From: Fimbriimonadaceae bacterium
Lineage (GTDB): Bacteria; Armatimonadota; Fimbriimonadia; Fimbriimonadales; Fimbriimonadaceae
Assembly: GCA_019187105.1 (NCBI GenBank)
Contig: JABAQM010000001.1
Span: 1,798,001-1,862,000, forward strand
Length of the DNA: 64,000 bases
Reading direction: 5' to 3'
This document shows, piece after piece, positions 46,750 through 55,990 of the stretch. The first letter of the stretch is position 1; every line of letters begins with the position of its first letter. A model generated the notes under the pieces. That model did no database searches and was not told the DNA's origin. It saw only the letters and a program-made list of their open reading frames with translations. The position numbers and the translations under genes were made by a program.

Positions 46750-47756
46750 GGCTGTGGTGTCTTTTTGAACAGCCCGGCAGAGCTCTTAGCCATGATCAGC
46801 TTGCCTCGGAACGTGCCATAGGCAAAATCGGACGTTCCGGGGCGAAAGCTCGAACCGAACACGAAATCGCTGCTTCCCGTAACGCCATCCCACATCCGGT
46901 TGCGGACCGCGGTGCGGTGGTTCCATGATTCGATCTCTTGCTGGCCGCCGAGGCCGCCAAAGATCACCTCTCCCTTTGGCGAGGCCGTTGCGGAATAGCA
47001 TTGGCTGATAACCGTCGACTTGACAACATGTTGCAGGGTCTCAAGATTGAGGAACGCGGCTTGTCCAAAGGCCACGGCGGTCGCACAGCGGCCGTCGGGC
47101 GTGATCACCATCGAGGAGAACACGGAGTGCAGGGAGGTCGGGATCGTGGCGAGCGGTTCCAGGTGGGCCGTAAACAGCTTGAACTCGCCCGAGAAATCAA
47201 GGGTGAGGATCCTCCCGTCGGGCAAGTACTCGACGTCCATGGTGGGCCATTGGAATTGCGACACACTGACGCTGCCGGCCGGCAGCCAGTCGCCTGTTCG
47301 CCACGTGCGCAGGGTTCCGTCCCGCCCCGCGCCGGCGATCATCGAGCCGTCGGGCGAAAAGGCCACGGCCTGAACGTCGCTCGTATGTCCGAGAAGCGTT
47401 GCCACCAGGCTGAGGTCTCCGGCCCGCCAGATGCGAATGGCGTGGTCGTTCTGAATCTCCAAGCCTTCATGTACGAAGTGCGCAGAAGCAATCAGCCGGC
47501 CGTCCGGCGAGTACCGAGCCGTGCCGACGGGAAAACCGAGCCCGGTCAGCTGTCGTCGGAGGGCGCCGGTTTCCGCGTCCCAAAACTTGATCGACTTATC
47601 CTCGCCGGCGGTCACGAGTTCGCTTCCATCCGGGGAGAAGTCGATGTCCTGGACGCGCCAAACGTGGGCATCGATACTCCAAATTATTGGCGGCGTGCCC
47701 TGGGCACGAGCACCGGCAACGGTCATGAGACCCAGCAAGGCAAACCAGCAGCGCAT
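46746..47756 (-). CDS. Secreted WD40-repeat protein
   Basis: This 336-residue protein has a signal peptide ending near ARAQ. WD40 repeats show the pattern DIDFSPDGSELVTAGEDKSIKFWD, then VQAVAFSPDGSMIAGAGRDGTLRTW, and others less regular, enough for a five- to seven-bladed propeller. The last third is diverged. No enzymatic domain is present; a protein-binding role outside the cytoplasm is likely. A TACCAT box lies 6 bases before the ATG with no ribosome site, suggesting a leaderless mRNA. It is convergent with the pseudopilin gene. Confidence 0.85.
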   Translation of the reverse strand: MRCWFALLGLMTVAGARAQGTPPIIWSIDAHVWRVQDIDFSPDGSELVTAGEDKSIKFWDAETGALRRQLTGLGFPVGTARYSPDGRLIASAHFVHEGLEIQNDHAIRIWRAGDLSLVATLLGHTSDVQAVAFSPDGSMIAGAGRDGTLRTWRTGDWLPAGSVSVSQFQWPTMDVEYLPDGRILTLDFSGEFKLFTAHLEPLATIPTSLHSVFSSMVITPDGRCATAVAFGQAAFLNLETLQHVVKSTVISQCYSATASPKGEVIFGGLGGQQEIESWNHRTAVRNRMWDGVTGSSDFVFGSSFRPGTSDFAYGTFRGKLIMAKSSAGLFKKTPQP

Positions 47757-47852
47757 AGCCTAATGGTACGACGATTTGAGGGCAGCGCCCAGTGGTATTG
47801 AGCGGGGTCCGCTTCCCGATCCTGGATCAGGGGGTTAGGTACTCTTCGTCCA

Positions 47853-48350
47853 ATGCCGGAAGACTTGCCCGAAGAGGGCGGTGAATTCGAACGGCCACCT
47901 TCGTTCTTCCCTTACGAAGAGGCCGAAGAAGCTGAGCAACCGATCGACCTGGGAGAGCCTATCGAGGTTACGGTCGAGGGGGTGTTCGCAACCGAGCATG
48001 CCGGCCAGATTCAGCGCTTCGTCCTCGTCACCGATGGGGAGCGGAAGCTGCCGATCCTCATTGGTCCGTTCGAGGCACAAGCGATTACATTGCCAATGGA
48101 AGGCACGCTGCCCGATCGGCCGCTGACCCATGATTTGATGAAAACCATGCTTGACCGCATGGATTGCGTTGTGGAGAAGGTCGTCATCGACGACCTCTGG
48201 AGTACCACCTTTTACGCAAAGCTCCATATCCGGCGAGGCGAAGAGGAGCTCATTATCGACAGCCGGCCGAGTGACGCGATCGCCATGGCGGTCCGATTCG
48301 ACGCGCCTATCTTCGTGGCCGACGGAATCTTAGAACAGGGCTCGATCTAG
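47853..48350 (+). CDS. Bifunctional nuclease (BFN/DUF151) family protein
   Basis: This 165-residue protein has an acidic N-terminal extension (about 1-35). A DUF151 domain follows, with RKLPILIGPFEAQAI near 63-80, the RPLTHDLM segment near 90, and SRPSDAIAMAVR near 140. Members of this family include plant bifunctional nucleases and bacterial proteins of uncertain activity. A TACTCT box lies 7 bases before the ATG, with no clear ribosome site. Its 3' end overlaps the HAD gene by 21 bases. Confidence 0.93.
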   Translation: MPEDLPEEGGEFERPPSFFPYEEAEEAEQPIDLGEPIEVTVEGVFATEHAGQIQRFVLVTDGERKLPILIGPFEAQAITLPMEGTLPDRPLTHDLMKTMLDRMDCVVEKVVIDDLWSTTFYAKLHIRRGEEELIIDSRPSDAIAMAVRFDAPIFVADGILEQGSI

Positions 48351-49106
48351 CCAGTCAAGAACGGCGAGCAGATTATCCGTCATCAGGTCGGGCGGCGGAG
48401 CCCCATCGGGACGGTCGTCAAAGGAACGCGGTCCGGAGCCGGTCGGAGCGCTTGGCGGCACGTCGCTGGGTCGTCGGATCCAGGCCGTCCGCCATCCTGC
48501 CTCGATCGCGGGCGCAATGTCGTGGGCATAGCTGTTTCCCACGAAAAGGATTTCCGATCCGGACAGGCCAAACTCCCGTTCGGCTCGCCGGAAGACACCC
48601 GGCTTGGGCTTGCCCTCCCCCATTTCGCCTTCGATAAGGACTGCGTCGAAGTATCGCTCGATGCCCAGCGTAGCGATTTCCTGCCGCTGAATGTCGGCGG
48701 GTCCGTTTGTGATGAGGCCAAGCTTGTAGCCTTTCTCCTTTGCCCGGTCGAGGAACTCAAGGGACTCGGGAAATAGTTTGAGGTTGCGGTCGCGTGCCGC
48801 GCCGTACGCATCGCCCAGCGTTCGTGCCAATTCCGAATCCTCGATGCCGATCTCAGCCAGCGTGCGCCGCATTTGCTCGGTACGGGTAGGTTCGCCGAAC
48901 TTCAAGTAAGTTTCATACCAGCCGGTGTGTTTCAAGCTGGGGCTGAAGTCGCGAAACGCCTGGGCCCAGGCGCCGATCATGTCGTCGACGGTGAAACCAG
49001 GCGGGCCATGAGCGTCGAAGGTCTCCCGCAGGGCCAGCTTACTGGCATCCCAATACGCGCAGAGGGTGTCGTCGAGGTCGAGATAGATGCCGTGGATGAC
49101 ACCCAT
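48330..49106 (-). CDS. HAD-superfamily hydrolase (subfamily IA)
   Basis: This 258-residue protein has motif I DLDDT at 10-14, motif II in LITNG near 133, motif III Lys in GEGKPKPGVF near 165, and motif IV in FVGNSYAHDI near 190. A helical cap lies between motifs I and II. The family dephosphorylates small phosphorylated metabolites; the substrate is unknown. The ATG directly follows the trpS stop, so it is coupled to it. A Pro-rich insertion lies near the C-terminus. Confidence 0.92.
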   Translation of the reverse strand: MGVIHGIYLDLDDTLCAYWDASKLALRETFDAHGPPGFTVDDMIGAWAQAFRDFSPSLKHTGWYETYLKFGEPTRTEQMRRTLAEIGIEDSELARTLGDAYGAARDRNLKLFPESLEFLDRAKEKGYKLGLITNGPADIQRQEIATLGIERYFDAVLIEGEMGEGKPKPGVFRRAEREFGLSGSEILFVGNSYAHDIAPAIEAGWRTAWIRRPSDVPPSAPTGSGPRSFDDRPDGAPPPDLMTDNLLAVLDWLDRALF

Positions 49107-50111
49107 TCAGTGGAGTTTCATCGCTCCCCGCACATCTTCCATGGTCTTTGTCGCGAAGTCGCGGGCCCTTCGGGCGCCATCGGCCAGGATGTCTTCGAGG
49201 TCGTGATCGGAGATTGCCGCTCGCCGCTCGCGCAGGGGTCGCAGGTATTCGTTTAGGATTTCGATGAGGTCCTTCTTATTCTGCATGCACCCGCGCTCTC
49301 CACGGCGGTCCTCTTCCCACTGCGTTTCCCAATTGGGGCTAAAGAGCTTGAGATATTGGCAGACCGCGCAGCCTTCGGGAATGCCGGGATCGGTCTTGCG
49401 CAGCTTCGTGGGTGTCGTGAAGGCGCTCATGACCTTCTGAGCCGTTTCCTCCGGCGTTTCGTTCAAGTAAATGCAGTTGCCGTAGGATTTGGACATCTTG
49501 CGCAGATTGCCATCCTCATCGGCGTCCAGCCCGGGCACCTTGGATCGCAGTTCGTCCTCATCGATGATGTTGACGAACTCGGGGAACACGTCGCCGTAAA
49601 GGTTGTTGAAGCGCCGGGCGATCTCCCGCGAGATCTCAAGGTGGGGCGCCTGGTCCTTACCGACGGGGACTCCGTAGGGCTTGTAAAGCAGGATATCGGC
49701 CGCTTGCAGGACGGGGTATCCGAGCAGGCCGTAGGATTCGCGCGAGTTCGTCAAGTTGTCGCGCTTTTCCTTGTAGGTCGGAACACGCTCGAGCCAGCCG
49801 AGCGGCGTCACCATACTCAGCAAGAGGTGGAGTTCGGCATGCTCCTTCACGTGACTCTGGATAAAGCAGATCGATTTAGCGGGATCGATCCCGGCCGCCA
49901 GATAGTCCTTCATCACTTCGCGCGAGTTATGGCTGATCTGCGAGGGATCTTCAGCCATCGTGGTTAACGCGTGCCAGTCCACGACGCAGCAATACAGCTG
50001 GTTCGACTCTTGGAGCTTGACCCACGGTCTAAGTGCTCCCTCGTAGTTGCCAAGGTGCAGCTTTGGCATCGTCGGCTGCATGCCACTGAGAATCCGCTTC
50101 GGTTCGCTCAC
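49107..50111 (-). CDS. trpS: Tryptophanyl-tRNA synthetase
   Basis: This 334-residue class I synthetase has a HIGH-type motif in KLHLGNYEG near residue 17 and the KMSKS motif near 195 (RKMSKSYGN). It charges tRNA-Trp. The start is GTG, preceded by the stop of the M50 protease gene three bases earlier. It continues directly into the HAD gene. The CAVC and later RGCMQNKKDL segments fit the bacterial TrpS C-terminal domain. Confidence 0.95.
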   Translation of the reverse strand: MSEPKRILSGMQPTMPKLHLGNYEGALRPWVKLQESNQLYCCVVDWHALTTMAEDPSQISHNSREVMKDYLAAGIDPAKSICFIQSHVKEHAELHLLLSMVTPLGWLERVPTYKEKRDNLTNSRESYGLLGYPVLQAADILLYKPYGVPVGKDQAPHLEISREIARRFNNLYGDVFPEFVNIIDEDELRSKVPGLDADEDGNLRKMSKSYGNCIYLNETPEETAQKVMSAFTTPTKLRKTDPGIPEGCAVCQYLKLFSPNWETQWEEDRRGERGCMQNKKDLIEILNEYLRPLRERRAAISDHDLEDILADGARRARDFATKTMEDVRGAMKLH

Positions 50112-50114
50112 GTT

Positions 50115-50789
50115 TTATCCCAACCCCAGAAGGAAACTAAATACCCGAACGACGATTGGGAAAAGGACGGTGCCGATGATATCGAAGGGCGTAAACCATC
50201 CCAGAATCAGGATGCCGAAGAGTACAAAGGTTCCCGTGCTTCGGTTCCAGATGTACCAGGCGACCCGGTTGCGCTCGTTCATAAACGTCCCCAGGAGCCA
50301 GTGACCGTCGAGAGGTCCCAAGGGGATCAAGTTAAAGAAGCACAGGGAAAGATTCACGAGAACGCCAAAGACGAGGGTGGCCAGCAAGTAGTTGCTTCCG
50401 TTTAGCATTTCGGCGATGTCGATGTGGACCATGGAGCCGAGATACAGGCGCAGGATGATGGCGTAGGCCGCCGCCTGCAGGAGGTTCATCAGCGGGCCGG
50501 CCAGGACGCTCCAGAAGTGGTCCCAGCGCGGATTGCGCATCTTGTCTGGCCGCACCATGACCGGCTTGCCCCAACCGATGCCGAAGCCGGCTATGGCGGT
50601 GAAGATGATCATGATGGTCCCCATCGGATCGAGGTGGGCAATCGGGTTCAAGGTGACTCGTCCCATCATCCGGGGGGTCGGGTCGCCGGCTGCGTCGGCA
50701 AGTTTGGCATGGCCGAATTCGTGGAGCGCCAGCGCCAACAGGACCACCACGATGCGGAGAAGGAACAGGATGGGATCGTCGATCCGCAA
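50115..50789 (-). CDS. Site-2 protease family membrane metalloprotease (M50)
   Basis: The TTG at 50789 lies 8 bases after GGAGGGG, the strongest ribosome site in this region, and follows the lysA stop by one base. That choice gives 224 residues; a longer reading to 50855 lies inside lysA. The zinc motif HEFGH is at residues 23-27, and GPLDGH near 165 supplies the third ligand. Five to six helices are predicted. This compact type (like YwhC/SpoIVFB-like) lacks a PDZ domain. Substrates are unknown. Confidence 0.9.
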   Translation of the reverse strand: MRIDDPILFLLRIVVVLLALALHEFGHAKLADAAGDPTPRMMGRVTLNPIAHLDPMGTIMIIFTAIAGFGIGWGKPVMVRPDKMRNPRWDHFWSVLAGPLMNLLQAAAYAIILRLYLGSMVHIDIAEMLNGSNYLLATLVFGVLVNLSLCFFNLIPLGPLDGHWLLGTFMNERNRVAWYIWNRSTGTFVLFGILILGWFTPFDIIGTVLFPIVVRVFSFLLGLG

Positions 50790-50790
50790 G

Positions 50791-52077
50791 TTACAGCCCC
50801 TCCGGCAGTACTTCCCGTTCGAAAAGCTGGTCCCACGTCTCCCGTTTCTGGGCAATGTGGGGTTCGCCGATGTCGTCGAGGACGACTGCGGCAGGGCGCG
50901 GATAACGGTTGTAGTTGTTGGCCATCGCCGCGTTGTAAGCGCCGGTGCAGAGCACTTGTAGAAGATCCCCGGACCGCAGGTTCTCGGGTAGCTGCAGGTT
51001 CGGAAAGAGTTGGTCGGTCTCGCAATGCTTGCCGCTTACGGTAACGGTTGTCGACGGGCCGTCGCGGAAGGCCAGGACGGTATAGCGGCTTCCGTACAGC
51101 GCCGGTCGAGGGTTGTCGCTGAGGCCACCGTCGACGGCCACGAAGCGCTTCGAATCTCCGTTGGCAAGTGTGACGTCTTTGATCGGGCCGACTCGATAAA
51201 GGGTCACTCCGGCCTCCGCGATCAGGGAACGGCCGGGTTCCTGTCCCAGGGTAGGGGTGACGCCGACCGGGTCGAGAACGGCTTTCAGGGCTTCGACGAG
51301 CGCTCGATTGTAGTCCGAGATTTCCATTGGTTGATCGCCGTCGGTGTAGCGCACGCCGAGGCCGCCTCCCGTGTTGACGTAGCGGAGCTCGAATCCGTGG
51401 CGTTTGGCCATCGCAACTCCAAACTCGGCTACGGCGACTCCCCCTGAAATCTGAGCGAGCGGATCGAGCAGCTGCGACCCGACGTGGCAGTGAAACCCGG
51501 CAAGGTCGAGGCGGTGGTCGAGGGCGACGTTTACCGCTTCCTCAGCGTGGCCCCCAACGATTCCAAACCCAAACTTGGTGTCGGCCTGCCCGGTGCTGAT
51601 CTTCTCATGCGTGATGGGATCGACGCCGGGGGCGAGTCGGAGGGACACCGGCAGTCTGCAACCCAGATCATCAAGCATGGCAAGTTCAAGGAGGCTGTCG
51701 GCGACGATTTGCCCGACTCCGACTTGGAGCGCGAACTCCAGTTCTGACCGCTGCTTGTTGTTGCCATGAAAGTGGCACCGGTTTGCGGGGACGCCGGCGG
51801 CGAGGGCTGCCCTAAGCTCGCCTTCGCTCGCCACATCGATCATCAAACCCTCGTTGCAGGCGATTCGGAGGATCGCGAGCGTTGAATTCGCCTTCGACGC
51901 ATAGGAGAGCTCGGTCTTGGGCCAAAGACCGGCGAATGCATCCCGATAGGCTCGAATGCGGCGCTTCAAGCTCGGTGCATCGATCACATAGAGTGGGGTT
52001 CCAAATCGGGAAGCCAGATCTGCAGCTTGCTGGCTCGACAGCTTGAATCGCGTATCGAGAGACTCGGCAACTGACAT
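50791..52077 (-). CDS. lysA: Diaminopimelate decarboxylase
   Basis: This 428-residue PLP enzyme has the Schiff-base lysine in YASKAN (near 63). HVGSQ (near 201) and NTGGGLG (near 240) form the phosphate site, EPGRSL follows near 285, and the catalytic Cys is in GKHCETD (near 350). It converts meso-diaminopimelate to lysine, the last step of the pathway. A CATAAT box lies 11 bases before the ATG. It is the first gene of lysA-M50-trpS-HAD. DapB, an earlier enzyme, is at 60305. Confidence 0.95.
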   Translation of the reverse strand: MSVAESLDTRFKLSSQQAADLASRFGTPLYVIDAPSLKRRIRAYRDAFAGLWPKTELSYASKANSTLAILRIACNEGLMIDVASEGELRAALAAGVPANRCHFHGNNKQRSELEFALQVGVGQIVADSLLELAMLDDLGCRLPVSLRLAPGVDPITHEKISTGQADTKFGFGIVGGHAEEAVNVALDHRLDLAGFHCHVGSQLLDPLAQISGGVAVAEFGVAMAKRHGFELRYVNTGGGLGVRYTDGDQPMEISDYNRALVEALKAVLDPVGVTPTLGQEPGRSLIAEAGVTLYRVGPIKDVTLANGDSKRFVAVDGGLSDNPRPALYGSRYTVLAFRDGPSTTVTVSGKHCETDQLFPNLQLPENLRSGDLLQVLCTGAYNAAMANNYNRYPRPAAVVLDDIGEPHIAQKRETWDQLFEREVLPEGL

Positions 52078-52119
52078 GGGTAGGCCGAATTATGGCAGAA
52101 GCCGCTAGAATCTCCCCCG

Positions 52120-53250
52120 GTGAAGCGCGTCGCGATTCTTGGTTCGACCGGCAGCATCGGAGTTCAAACTCTCGACGTCATTTCGCGGCTTCCCGACCGG
52201 CTAAAGGTGGTTGCGCTGGCCGCTCATTCCTCGGGTGAGAGGGTGTTGGCCCAGGCGCGCGAATTCAGCGTATCGAAGGTCGCGCTGTGGGACGAATCGG
52301 CGGCGAACCACTTCAAGGTCCAAGGTGGGGAGGCGGCAGTTGTGGATCTCGTCACAAGCGACGAGGTCGACATTGTGGTCGTTTCCGTCTCCGGCGCCAT
52401 CGGGCTGATACCTACGCTGGCTGCTATCGGGGCCGGCAAGATGATCGCCCTCGCGAGCAAGGAGGTCCTGGTTTCGGCGGGGGAAATCGTGATGCCGCTC
52501 GTCCGAAGCCGGGATGTCGTTATGACGCCGATCGACAGTGAGCACAGCGCGATTTTTCAGTGCGTTCGCGGCTACGGCTCCGAGGCGATCGCCGGCATTA
52601 TTCTCAGCGCGTCGGGTGGCCCATTCAGGGGCCGTTCCCGGGCCGAGCTGAGCAGGGTAACGGTGGAGGAGGCGCTCAACCACCCGACGTGGCGCATGGG
52701 CGGCAAGATCACGGTGGATTCCGCCACGCTGATGAACAAGGGTTTGGAAATGATCGAGGCGCGGTGGCTGTTTGGTCTGGAGCCGGCTCAAATCGAGGTC
52801 GTGATCCATCCGCAGAGCATTATCCACTCCTATGTGCGGCTCCGCGATGGCAGCGTTCTGGCCCAGCTTGGCTGGCCGGACATGCGGCTGCCGATTCAGG
52901 TGGCGCTGCTCCACCCCGACCGGATCGAGTCTGGGCTGCCGCGGTGGAATCCGGCGGATACTCCAGAACTCACCTTCCACCCAACCGACGACGAGGCGTT
53001 TCCGGCCCTGGGGCTGGCTCGGTCTGCGATGGAGACGGGCGGTACCATGGCTTGCGCGATGAACGCCGCAAACGAAGAAGCCGCAAACGCTTTTCTCCGT
53101 GGAGAATGCGGATTCTTGGACATTGCCGAGTGCGTAGAAAAGGTCATGACGCGCCACGACTCGATTTCGCCCACGCTGGAGGCGATAATAGAGGTGGACG
53201 CCTGGGCACGTGCAACGGCCCGAGAGCTCCTTTCGTCAAACAGAAACTAG
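52120..53250 (+). CDS. dxr: 1-deoxy-D-xylulose 5-phosphate reductoisomerase
   Basis: This 376-residue enzyme has the NADPH site GSTGSIG at 8-14, the substrate-binding SEHSAIFQ near 140, and NKGLEMIEA near 205. It catalyses the first committed step of the MEP isoprenoid pathway. The start is GTG at 52120. A TAGAAT box lies 8 bases before it and no ribosome site is seen, so a leaderless start is likely. It is followed by rseP four bases on, a common arrangement in bacteria. Confidence 0.96.
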   Translation: MKRVAILGSTGSIGVQTLDVISRLPDRLKVVALAAHSSGERVLAQAREFSVSKVALWDESAANHFKVQGGEAAVVDLVTSDEVDIVVVSVSGAIGLIPTLAAIGAGKMIALASKEVLVSAGEIVMPLVRSRDVVMTPIDSEHSAIFQCVRGYGSEAIAGIILSASGGPFRGRSRAELSRVTVEEALNHPTWRMGGKITVDSATLMNKGLEMIEARWLFGLEPAQIEVVIHPQSIIHSYVRLRDGSVLAQLGWPDMRLPIQVALLHPDRIESGLPRWNPADTPELTFHPTDDEAFPALGLARSAMETGGTMACAMNAANEEAANAFLRGECGFLDIAECVEKVMTRHDSISPTLEAIIEVDAWARATARELLSSNRN

Positions 53251-53254
53251 CCCC

Positions 53255-54346
53255 ATGACTTTCACGTCGATCCTCGTCCTGCTGCTGATGCTCAGCATCT
53301 TGGTGGCTGCCCATGAGCTTGGCCACTACTTGTTTGCTCGGATGTTCGGCATGGACGTCGAGGAATTCTCGATCGGATTCGGGAGGCCGAAGTGGTGTTA
53401 CTTCCGCAATAAAGCCGGTACCGAATTCACCATTCGCCCGATACCGTTGGGCGGCTTTGTGAGAGTAAAGGGCATGGTGCCCGAGGAAGACGGTAGCGAG
53501 GTCGAGATTCCAAACGGCTTCTACAGCAAGTCGCCGATGGCGCGATTCTGGGTACTGGCCGCGGGACCTGCCTTCAGCATTCTCTTTGGGGTTCTGCTGT
53601 TGGTCGGGGTTTATACGTCGGTCGGAATCGACAAGCCAAACCTGGAACCGGTCATTGGCATGGTCAATCCGGGAGGCGAAGCCCAGAAGGCTGGACTGAA
53701 GCCAGGGGACCGCATCACCAGACTGGACGCCAAGCCGGTCGGCTCGTTTTACGAGGTTTTGGTTTACGTTCGCGATCGAGCCGGGCAGCCGATCCGAATC
53801 GAATTCGAGCGCGGGGGCAAGACACAGTCTCTGATGGTGACCCCAAAACTCGACGAGAAGGAGACACCCGTCATCACATCGGAGCTCGAGCTCGGTGTGG
53901 AGCGAAAGCGGCAGGGCAAGATTGGGGCGCGATGGGAAGTCAAGAAGCAGCCACTGTCGTTTGGAGAAGCCATCAAGGAGTCGTTTACCGCTCCCTTAAA
54001 GATGGCTTCGAACCTGCTGGCATCCTTCAGCCGGCCGGCCAACTTTACCGAGGATCTCGGTGGACCCGGCACGATCGCGGTCTATACGAGCGCGGCCGTT
54101 CAGGAGGGGCTGGAGACGGTTATCATTCTCTCCGCCGTGCTGAGCATGTCGCTTGGGTTCATGAACCTCTTGCCGATTCCGATCCTCGATGGTGGCCAGA
54201 TGGTCGTCGCCGTGGTGGAGATGTTGCGGCGAGGCAGAAGGCTGTCGTATAGCGTCCAGAACGCCGTCAGCCTGCTGGGCATGGCTTTGATGGTTGCGAT
54301 GATCGTTGGCGTCATCATCCTGGACGTGAACCGATTCAACCGATAG
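53255..54346 (+). CDS. rseP: RIP metalloprotease RseP (site-2 protease with PDZ domain)
   Basis: This 363-residue protein has HELGH at residues 20-24. PDZ residues lie at about 120-205 (GLKPGDRI). The second active-site segment MNLLPIPILDGGQM lies near 305. Three or four helices are predicted. It cuts anti-sigma factors and leftover signal peptides within the membrane. Only one PDZ domain is present, as in Gram-positive and many other phyla (E. coli has two). It lies four bases after dxr. Confidence 0.95.
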   Translation: MTFTSILVLLLMLSILVAAHELGHYLFARMFGMDVEEFSIGFGRPKWCYFRNKAGTEFTIRPIPLGGFVRVKGMVPEEDGSEVEIPNGFYSKSPMARFWVLAAGPAFSILFGVLLLVGVYTSVGIDKPNLEPVIGMVNPGGEAQKAGLKPGDRITRLDAKPVGSFYEVLVYVRDRAGQPIRIEFERGGKTQSLMVTPKLDEKETPVITSELELGVERKRQGKIGARWEVKKQPLSFGEAIKESFTAPLKMASNLLASFSRPANFTEDLGGPGTIAVYTSAAVQEGLETVIILSAVLSMSLGFMNLLPIPILDGGQMVVAVVEMLRRGRRLSYSVQNAVSLLGMALMVAMIVGVIILDVNRFNR

Positions 54347-54358
54347 ACCCCTGGATGG

Positions 54359-54364
54359 GATAAT
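54359..54364 (+). promoter_or_regulatory. Candidate -10 box of metallophosphoesterase gene
   Basis: GATAAT lies 34 bases before the ATG at 54399, and a GGGAGGAG ribosome site follows. A weak TTCAAC lies about 18 bases upstream. It implies a promoter within the end of rseP. Confidence 0.4.
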
Positions 54365-54398
54365 GTCTCCTTGATCCTTTGGGAGGAGACTGACCGCT

Positions 54399-55988
54399 AT
54401 GCGCATCGCCTATGTTGTCGCCGCACTGACCCTTGTCGCCGTTTGCGACGCCCAATCAAGAAGGCCGGAGAATAATGCCGGCACCGCATCCGGCACTGTC
54501 TTCGAAGACAAGAACGGCAACGGCAGGCGCGATGTTCGCGAACGGGGTTTGGCGGGCATCTGGGTTAGCAACCAGCGAGACTTCGTCCAGACCGATCGCC
54601 AAGGCCGCTGGAAGCTGCCGCACTGGAACGACACGGTGTTTTACGTCGTCAAGCCGCGCAACTGGATGACCCCCGTCGATCACCACCAGGTGCCGAAGTT
54701 TTTCTATGTTCACAAGCCTGCGGGCTCGCCGCCTTCGCTGAAGTTTGCGGGCGTCAAGCCGACAGGTCCGCTTCCCAAGTCAATCGACTTCGCGCTGCGC
54801 CGCCGACCGGAGCCCGAGACTTTTCGGGCCCTCTTCTTTGGAGACACTCAACCGCGGGACGTCCGCGAGGTCGATTACATCTTCAGGGACATTATCGAGC
54901 CGCTCCTTCACGGGAAGGAGAAGTTCGAGTTTGGGGTGACGCTTGGCGACGTTGTGTTCGACGATCTCGATGTCATTCAGCCGCTAAAGGAAGGTATTGC
55001 GCTGCTGGGTCTTCCGTGGTACTACGTCCTCGGCAACCACGACATCAACTATGACTCCCACGATGACCGTGATTCGGACGAGACATGGCACCGCCACTTC
55101 GGTCCCAACTACTACTCGTTCGACCACGGTCCAACCCACTTCGTGGTCTTGGACAACGTCGAATGGATTGGTCGAGACAATGCGAAGAAGGAAGATCCCA
55201 ATCGGAACAACGGTTACTACCGGGCTGGTCTGGGCGCCACGCAGATGCAGTGGCTGAAGGCCGATCTTGCGAAGGTGCCGGCGAAGCAATTGGTGGTCTT
55301 GCTCATGCATATACCGATGACGGAGATCCGTGAGAGGGCTGAGCTGTACAAGCTGGTTGCCCAACGGCCCTATGCGTTGAGCGTTGCCGCCCACACCCAC
55401 ATGCAGGAGCACCGCTTCATAACCCAGAAGAACGGGTGGCCGAAGCCGACTCCGCACCACCATGTCATCAATGTGACGACGTGCGGGTCCTGGTGGACGG
55501 GATCGCCTGACTCACGCGGAGTTCCCCATACGACGATGCGGGATGGGGCGCCGCACGGCTATTCGGTCTTTTCGTTTGACGGCAACCAATATTCGATCCA
55601 GTATCGTGCGGCACGAAGACCGTTCGACTACCAGATGAACATCATCGCCCCCGACGTCCTGCCCACCGGAACGAACCTTTCAACCGTCTTCCATGCCAAC
55701 GTTTTTGGTGGTAGCGAGAAGAGCAAGGTCGAGTTCAGCTTTGCGGGGAGCGGCTGGAAGCCAATGACCCGGGTGCTGGCCAAGGATCCGCTTTTCATGG
55801 AGACGGTGGAGCGGGATAAGGGCTTGCAGCGACCCTACCGACCCCTGCCGGGCGCGGACATTTCGACCCACCTCTGGCAGGCCAAACTGACCGGGAGTTA
55901 CAAGCCGGGAACCTATGGCCTCCACGTCCGAACGATCGATATGTTCGGACAGCAGTACCTATCGACTCGGGCGATTCGGATTCGCTAA
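54399..55988 (+). CDS. Secreted calcineurin-like metallophosphoesterase with N- and C-terminal accessory domains
   Basis: This 529-residue protein has a signal peptide (about 1-19). An N-terminal beta-sandwich follows, with the pattern GTVFEDKNGNGRRDVRERGLAGIWVS (MetallophosN/SdrD-B-like). A metallophosphatase domain at about 145-365 has FFGDTQP (metal ligand D), TLGDVVFDD, LGNHDI, HTHMQ-type (AHTHM) and related motifs. A MetallophosC-like domain lies at 380-529. It should hydrolyse phosphoesters outside the cytoplasm. A GGGAGGAG ribosome site precedes the ATG. It ends two bases before the convergent zinc-ribbon gene. Confidence 0.93.
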   Translation: MRIAYVVAALTLVAVCDAQSRRPENNAGTASGTVFEDKNGNGRRDVRERGLAGIWVSNQRDFVQTDRQGRWKLPHWNDTVFYVVKPRNWMTPVDHHQVPKFFYVHKPAGSPPSLKFAGVKPTGPLPKSIDFALRRRPEPETFRALFFGDTQPRDVREVDYIFRDIIEPLLHGKEKFEFGVTLGDVVFDDLDVIQPLKEGIALLGLPWYYVLGNHDINYDSHDDRDSDETWHRHFGPNYYSFDHGPTHFVVLDNVEWIGRDNAKKEDPNRNNGYYRAGLGATQMQWLKADLAKVPAKQLVVLLMHIPMTEIRERAELYKLVAQRPYALSVAAHTHMQEHRFITQKNGWPKPTPHHHVINVTTCGSWWTGSPDSRGVPHTTMRDGAPHGYSVFSFDGNQYSIQYRAARRPFDYQMNIIAPDVLPTGTNLSTVFHANVFGGSEKSKVEFSFAGSGWKPMTRVLAKDPLFMETVERDKGLQRPYRPLPGADISTHLWQAKLTGSYKPGTYGLHVRTIDMFGQQYLSTRAIRIR

Positions 55989-55990
55989 AG

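Noticed and set aside
52201-53157. A 318-codon minus-strand frame
   Set aside because: It is antisense to dxr, which has all family motifs.
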